From assembly GCF_002778275.1 (NCBI RefSeq), contig NZ_NESG01000004.1:186001-250000 (forward strand): a DNA stretch of 64,000 nt, written 5' to 3'. This document shows positions 59,671 through 64,000 of this stretch, one piece after another. Origin of the DNA: Limnohabitans sp. G3-2. GTDB lineage: Bacteria; Pseudomonadota; Gammaproteobacteria; Burkholderiales; Burkholderiaceae_C. The first letter of the stretch is position 1. Each line of letters begins with the position of its first letter. The notes beneath the pieces were generated by a model. That model saw nothing but the letters and a program-made list of their open reading frames with translations, did no database searches and was not told the DNA's origin. Both the position numbers and the translations under genes were made by a program.

Positions 59671-61058
59671 GCGATGGGCTGATGTTGGCGATTTTGGCCC
59701 TCGGGGGTCTGAATCTGTTGGTGTTGGTGTTTTTGTGGTTTCGATTCCAAGCCGCACCGAAGCGGCAGCTGGAGGAGGCGGCCGCGCAGGCCGCTGGGCA
59801 GCAACAGCAATTTGGGGCGCTGCAGTCCCAGACCGAGCGTTGGGTGCGCGAGCTGCGCACCGAGATGGCCCAGTCCAGCGTGCAAGGTCGTCAAGAAGCC
59901 ATGCAAACGCTCACGCTCTTCCAGCAATCGCTGTTGCAGCAAAGTGCCGAAGCCACCCGCACCCAAAACCAGCAAATCGACGCGCTGGCCCAGCAGCTGG
60001 CCTTGCTGCAAAAAAGCCTGACCGACAGCCTGGCCCAGCAGGTCAACGCCCTGTCTGAGGCCAACGCCCGCCGCCTGACCGAGATGCGCGGCACCATGGA
60101 AACCCAGCTGTCACAACTGCAGCAAAGCAATGCCGCCAAACTGGACGAAATGCGGCAGACGGTGGACGAAAAGTTGCAAGCCACCTTGCAAGCCCGCTTG
60201 GGCGAGAGTTTCAAACAAGTGGCCGAGCGCCTCGAGCAGGTGCACAAAGGGCTGGGCGAAATGCACCACCTGGCCCAAGGCGTGGGCGACCTGAAACACC
60301 TGCTGACCAACGTCAAAACCCGCGGCATGTTCGGCGAGGCGCAACTGGCCTCGCTGCTCGAGCAGGTGCTGACGCCCGAGCAATACGCGGTGCAAGTGGC
60401 CACCAAGCCGGGCGACAAAAACCGCGTGGACTTTGCCATTCGCCTGCCGGGGCGGTCTGACAGCGGCCAGCCCGTGTGGCTGCCGATCGACGCCAAGTTC
60501 CCCAACGAAGACTATGAGCGTTTGCTCGAGGCCCAAGGCCGGGCCGACCCGGTGCAAGCCGAGTTGTGCGCCAAGGCCCTGGAGACACGCATCAAGCTCG
60601 AAGCCAAATCCATTGCCGAAAAGTACCTAGAGCCGCCACACACCACCGACTTTGCGGTGATGTTTTTGCCCACCGAAGGCCTGTATGCCGAGGTGCTGCG
60701 TCGTCCTGGCCTGATGGAGACGCTCCAGCGCGATCACCGCGTCACTTTGGCCGGGCCGACCAACCTCATGGCCATGTTGAACGCCTTGCAAATGGGCTTC
60801 AGAACCCTGGCCCTCGAAAAGCGCTCCAGCGAAGTCTGGCAGGTGCTGGGCGCCGTCAAGACCGAGTTTGGCAAGTTTGGCGATGTGCTGTCCAAAGTGC
60901 GCAACCAGACACAGACCGTGCTCAACACCTTGGACCAAGCGCAAACCCGCAGCAACGTCATGAGCCGTGCCCTGCGGCAGGTGGACGCACTGCCCGATTC
61001 ACAGGCCCAGGCGCTTTTGCCCGGTGGGCCCGATTTGCCCGAAGAGGCCAGCGAGTGA
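59667..61058 (+). CDS. rmuC: DNA recombination protein RmuC
   Basis: A 463-residue protein with an N-terminal transmembrane helix (about 5-27), a long Gln-rich coiled coil (about 30-195) and the RmuC nuclease-like domain (GMFGEAQLASLLEQVL, then LPIDAKFPNEDYERLL). In E. coli it limits inversion at short inverted repeats. Starts at the ATG overlapping the upstream stop. The MFS gene starts within its last codons. Confidence 0.94.
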   Translation: MSDGLMLAILALGGLNLLVLVFLWFRFQAAPKRQLEEAAAQAAGQQQQFGALQSQTERWVRELRTEMAQSSVQGRQEAMQTLTLFQQSLLQQSAEATRTQNQQIDALAQQLALLQKSLTDSLAQQVNALSEANARRLTEMRGTMETQLSQLQQSNAAKLDEMRQTVDEKLQATLQARLGESFKQVAERLEQVHKGLGEMHHLAQGVGDLKHLLTNVKTRGMFGEAQLASLLEQVLTPEQYAVQVATKPGDKNRVDFAIRLPGRSDSGQPVWLPIDAKFPNEDYERLLEAQGRADPVQAELCAKALETRIKLEAKSIAEKYLEPPHTTDFAVMFLPTEGLYAEVLRRPGLMETLQRDHRVTLAGPTNLMAMLNALQMGFRTLALEKRSSEVWQVLGAVKTEFGKFGDVLSKVRNQTQTVLNTLDQAQTRSNVMSRALRQVDALPDSQAQALLPGGPDLPEEASE

Positions 61059-62248
61059 CGCCCGATTTGGCCCGCTTGATTGCAGGCCAAATGTTTCTGC
61101 ACGCCTGCATGGCCGGTACCCGCATGGCGATTCCCTTGCTCGCCCTCAAACAAGGTTTCAGTGCCGTGGCGGTGGGTGCTTTGTTGGCCTTGTTCGCTTT
61201 GGCCCCCATGTTCTTGGCCTTGCCTGCGGGCCGTTACAGCGACCGCCGTGGCCTGCAAAAACTGCTGCGCATCAGCGTGGTTTTGGCCGCTTCAGGGGTT
61301 TTCTTGTCTGCGCTGTGGCCGATTTTTCCGGTGATGTGTTGGAGTGCTTTGGCGGCCGGCGGTGCAACGGGCATGGCCGTGATTGCCCTGCAGCGCCATG
61401 TCGGTCGCATGGCCAAAGACGCGGCGGCGCTCAAGGTCGCTTTCAGCTGGCTGTCATTGGGCCCGGCGGTGTCGAATTTCGTCGGCCCGGTGATGGCCGG
61501 TTTGCTGATCGACTACGCAGGCCCGGTGGCCGCCGACGAGATCGGATTTCGGTGGGCCTTTTTGCTGATGGCGGTGTTTCCGCTGTTCACCTGGGCCTGG
61601 GTGCGGGGGGTGCCCGAGTTGACGCTGTCGCCTGAGTTGGCGAATGAGCCGCCCCGGCGCGCCTTGGATTTGTTGGCCGAACCTTTGATGCGGCGTTTGC
61701 TCGGTGTCAATTGGTTGCTGTCATCGTGCTGGGACGTGCACACCTTTGTGGTGCCGGTGCTCGGTCATGAGCGGGGTTACAGCGCCTCGGTGGTGGGCGG
61801 CATTTTGGGGGCGTTTGCCTTGGCGGCGGCCTTCATTCGGGTGTGTTTGCCCTTCATCTCCCGCCATGTCAAAGAGCACCAGATCATCACCGGCGCGATG
61901 CTGTGCACGGGTTTGCTGTTCGCGGTCTACCCCTTGATGCCCACAGCCGGCGCCATGCTGGTGTGTTCGGTGGTCTTGGGGCTGGTTTTGGGGACGGTGC
62001 AGCCCATGATCATGAGCACCTTGCATCAGATCACCCCGCCGCACAGGCAAGGTGAGGCGCTGGGCCTGCGTTTGATGAGCATCAACGCGTCCAGCGTGCT
62101 CATGCCCATGCTGTTTGGTGCAGCGGGTGCGGTGGCCGGTGTCGCTCCGGTTTTTTGGGTGGTGGGTGCGGCGGTCGGGTCCGGGGCGCGTGCCGCCTGG
62201 CATTTGCGACCGGGCCACGCCCCCCAGCATCACGACACCTTGAGCTGA
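61055..62248 (+). CDS. MFS transporter
   Basis: A 397-residue, 12-helix major-facilitator protein starting at GTG 61055, which overlaps the rmuC stop (GTGA). The loop motif GRYSDRRGLQKLL after helix 2 is the MFS A-motif. A drug- or sugar-exporter type is likely; no substrate can be given. It overlaps the convergent LOG gene by 19 bases at the 3' end. Confidence 0.88.
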   Translation: MTPDLARLIAGQMFLHACMAGTRMAIPLLALKQGFSAVAVGALLALFALAPMFLALPAGRYSDRRGLQKLLRISVVLAASGVFLSALWPIFPVMCWSALAAGGATGMAVIALQRHVGRMAKDAAALKVAFSWLSLGPAVSNFVGPVMAGLLIDYAGPVAADEIGFRWAFLLMAVFPLFTWAWVRGVPELTLSPELANEPPRRALDLLAEPLMRRLLGVNWLLSSCWDVHTFVVPVLGHERGYSASVVGGILGAFALAAAFIRVCLPFISRHVKEHQIITGAMLCTGLLFAVYPLMPTAGAMLVCSVVLGLVLGTVQPMIMSTLHQITPPHRQGEALGLRLMSINASSVLMPMLFGAAGAVAGVAPVFWVVGAAVGSGARAAWHLRPGHAPQHHDTLS

Positions 62249-63117
62249 TAAAAAGCGCAAATCGCTTGCCAAGCCGCTTCGGGTGTGTCCACGTACTGGA
62301 ACAAATGCACATCGTCGGCAGAGATCATCCCCTCCGACACCAGCAGGTCCAGGTTGAGCAAACGCTGCCAATAATCGCTGCCAAACAACAAAATCGGCAC
62401 GGGTTTGGATTTGCGGGTTTGGACCAGCGTCACCACTTCGAACAACTCGTCGAGTGTGCCAAACCCACCCGGAAAGGCCACCAAGGCTTTGGCCCGCATC
62501 ATGAAGTGCATTTTGCGCAGCGCAAAGTAGTGGAATTTGAAGCTCAAGGCTGGCGTCACATACGCATTGGGTTGCTGCTCGTGGGGCAGGGCGATGTTCA
62601 GGGCCACCGACAAGGCGCCCACCTCTGACGCTCCCCGGTTGGCCGCTTCCATGATGCCGGGGCCGCCGCCCGTGCAGATGAACAGCTGTTCATGCTGGGG
62701 CAAACAAGCGCAGGAGCGGGCCACCATTTGGGCAAAAATCCGGGCATTTTCATAATGCTCGGCATTGCGCACCAAGGCTTGCGCCTTCGCAATCGCCTGG
62801 GCTTGGCCCGTTTCAAGCGCGTCTTTCAGGCTGGCCGCAGCGCTTTGTCGATCAACAAAACGGGCGCTGCCAAAGACCACCACCGTGTGCGCGATGCCGG
62901 CCTCGGCCTGGGCCAGATCAGGCTTGAGCATTTCCAGCTGGAAGCGGATGCCACGGGTTTCCCGGCGCAACAAAAATTCCGGATCGGCAAACGCCAAGCG
63001 GTGAGCCTGCGGCTGCAGCCAATCGCTGGCGGGGGACTCGTTTTGCAAATCCGCCCAAGCATGGGCCAAGGTGGCGTCTTGAAGGTTTGGTTTCTTGTGC
63101 ATGCGTCCATTGTGCAT
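62230..63117 (-). CDS. LOG family / TIGR00730 nucleotide hydrolase
   Basis: A 295-residue lysine-decarboxylase-like Rossmann protein of the LOG family. Characteristic motifs are GGGPGIMEAANRG near 155 and PGGFGTLDELFE near 222. Known members are phosphoribohydrolases acting on AMP-type nucleotides or cytokinin precursors. About 75 N-terminal residues precede the core, as in the larger bacterial subgroup. The start is uncertain between ATGs at 63117 and 63102. Confidence 0.92.
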   Translation of the reverse strand: MHNGRMHKKPNLQDATLAHAWADLQNESPASDWLQPQAHRLAFADPEFLLRRETRGIRFQLEMLKPDLAQAEAGIAHTVVVFGSARFVDRQSAAASLKDALETGQAQAIAKAQALVRNAEHYENARIFAQMVARSCACLPQHEQLFICTGGGPGIMEAANRGASEVGALSVALNIALPHEQQPNAYVTPALSFKFHYFALRKMHFMMRAKALVAFPGGFGTLDELFEVVTLVQTRKSKPVPILLFGSDYWQRLLNLDLLVSEGMISADDVHLFQYVDTPEAAWQAICAFYQLKVS

Positions 63118-63125
63118 GGGCCATG

Positions 63126-63148
63126 AAAAAAGCCCCTTGCGGGGCTTT
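63126..63148 (-). terminator. Intrinsic terminator of efp
   Basis: On the minus strand AAAGCCCC-GCAA-GGGGCTTT is followed by a T-run, 22 bases after the efp stop. The LOG gene just downstream would need read-through or its own promoter. Confidence 0.85.
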
Positions 63149-63169
63149 GTGCAGGTCTTGATCGGCGGA

Positions 63170-63724
63170 TCAGACGCGCTTGCGGTATTCGCCAGTGCGG
63201 GTGTCGATCTCGATCTTGTCGCCTTGGCTCACGAACAAAGGCACGGGCACTTCCATGCCGGTGGCAATTTTGGCGGGCTTGAGCACTTTGCCTGAGGTGT
63301 CGCCTTTGACAGCGGGCTCGGTCCAGGTGATCTCGCGCACCACGCTGGTGGGCAATTCCACCGAGATGGCTTTCTCGTTGTAGAACACCACTTCGAGTTC
63401 CATGCCGTCTTCCAGGTAGTTCAAAGCGTCACCCATGTTGGTGGCTTCGACTTCGTACTGGTTGAAATCGGTGTCCATGCAAACGTACATGGGGTCAGCG
63501 AAGTAAGAGTAGGTGCAGTCCTTCTTGTCCAGAATGACTTGGTCCATTTTGTCGTCGGCGCGGAACACGACTTCGGTGCCGAAGTTGGCGATCAGGCTTT
63601 TGAGCTTCATGCGCACGGTCGAGGAGCCGCGGCCACCGCGTTGGTATTCGGTGCGCAGGACGACCATGGGGTCTTTGCCGTGCATGATGACGTTGCCGAC
63701 GCGGATTTCTTGAGCGGTTTTCAT
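63170..63724 (-). CDS. efp: Translation elongation factor P, Arg32 type
   Basis: A 184-residue three-domain (KOW, OB, OB) factor relieving ribosome stalling at polyproline. The tip of domain I reads RGGRGSS with Arg at position 32, not Lys. Arg32 EF-P is rhamnosylated by EarP in beta- and gamma-proteobacteria (established). earP is often next to efp, but no earP is seen beside it here. A TAGAAT hexamer at 63773-63778 (minus strand) is a possible -10. Confidence 0.97.
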   Translation of the reverse strand: MKTAQEIRVGNVIMHGKDPMVVLRTEYQRGGRGSSTVRMKLKSLIANFGTEVVFRADDKMDQVILDKKDCTYSYFADPMYVCMDTDFNQYEVEATNMGDALNYLEDGMELEVVFYNEKAISVELPTSVVREITWTEPAVKGDTSGKVLKPAKIATGMEVPVPLFVSQGDKIEIDTRTGEYRKRV

Positions 63725-63840
63725 AGGAATAGAGTCTGAAATGAAAGGGGGTGGCTTGAAGCCAAGCCCATTATTCTAACCTGCGGGGCTTGCTTTTCGG
63801 CCGAAGGTGCCCGTGAGCGCGCAGTCCCGCCCATTCGCGT

Positions 63841-64000
63841 TCATTCCCTTGCAGTCAGGCCATGGGCCAAAGCGCCCAAAACAATGCCGCCCAAGGCCCA
63901 CAAAATGTCCGTATTGCCCGTGCCCAAGGCCGCGATGGCGGGGCCGGGGCACACGCCAGACAATCCCCAGCCCACGCCAAAAATGGCCGAGCCGATCACG
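63841..64000 (-). CDS. YeeE/YedE-type (DUF6691) membrane protein, C-terminal part
   Basis: The last 52 codons of a gene running off the window. The segment reads GSAIFGVGWGLSGVCPGP and continues with two hydrophobic stretches, ending HGLTARE. The conserved Cys in GVCPGP and the glycine-rich helix are hallmarks of the YeeE/YedE family linked to thiosulfate or sulfur-compound uptake. The 5' part is outside the window. Confidence 0.85.
   Translation of the reverse strand, partial: VIGSAIFGVGWGLSGVCPGPAIAALGTGNTDILWALGGIVLGALAHGLTARE

Overview
The window looks like a chromosomal segment of a betaproteobacterium of the order Burkholderiales, probably Comamonadaceae (a Limnohabitans/Rhodoferax-like relative). 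This rests on family resemblance and gene order, not on a database search. Supporting signs are the gene order tRNA-Leu, tig, clpP, clpX, lon; two orphan Bug-type substrate-binding proteins; a phasin; an EF-P with arginine at position 32; and moderately high GC. I see no insertion sequence, integrase, phage gene, rRNA or CRISPR array. After the small genes are placed, no gene-free stretch longer than about 300 bases remains.

Region 1 (1-17334) is a dense catabolic cluster. Plus-strand genes run from the window edge to 14079: an Ssu/Tau-type ABC importer (ATPase cut by the edge), SDR, cupin, alpha/beta hydrolase, IclR regulator, TPP-dependent enzyme, aspartate-dehydrogenase-like protein, aldehyde dehydrogenase, atypical SDR, FAD monooxygenase, Bug receptor and sulfatase. 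Four bases further on, a convergent minus-strand operon (17334 to 14084) encodes a two-domain VOC (extradiol-type) dioxygenase, a 76-residue protein with a recombinase-like helix-turn-helix, a Rieske oxygenase and its flavin/2Fe-2S reductase. That operon has a good sigma-70 promoter with a perfect inverted repeat just downstream of the -10. The likely job is uptake, ring oxygenation, ring cleavage and side-chain processing of an aromatic or heteroaromatic compound. The substrate cannot be named from sequence.

Region 2 (17537-23933) has two squalene/phytoene-synthase family genes on the minus strand, divergent from an RND efflux pair (lipoprotein adaptor and inner-membrane pump). The RND promoter overlaps a TetR-like dyad, but no regulator gene lies next to it. 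Region 3 (24050-30590) is the housekeeping folding/proteolysis block (tig, clpP, clpX, lon with a sigma-32-like promoter), followed by two identical tRNA-Gly genes and tRNA-Cys. Region 4 (30657-44970) mixes a small cupin, an HTTM-like membrane protein with an unknown partner, a 56-residue basic protein, MAPEG, tRNA-Leu(TAA), an Atg22-like MFS protein, murI/fumarase/UPF0114, acs, a Bug receptor, a lipoprotein gamma-glutamyltransferase, an HSD10-like SDR and DUF423.

Region 5 (45047-50332) is stress and storage: ahpC-ahpF behind an OxyR-like site, a Fe(III)-binding protein behind a Fur box, a patatin lipoprotein and a phasin with a candidate PhaR site. Region 6 (50451-55937) is a tightly overlapping operon: HDAC-like deacetylase, thioesterase, nitroreductase, a fused LivH-LivM permease and two LivG/LivF ATPases, with no binding protein in it. 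Region 7 (56025-64000) holds pncB, an operon of Na+/H+ antiporter, 2-hydroxyacid dehydrogenase, rmuC and MFS, then LOG, efp and the 3' end of a YeeE/YedE-type gene.
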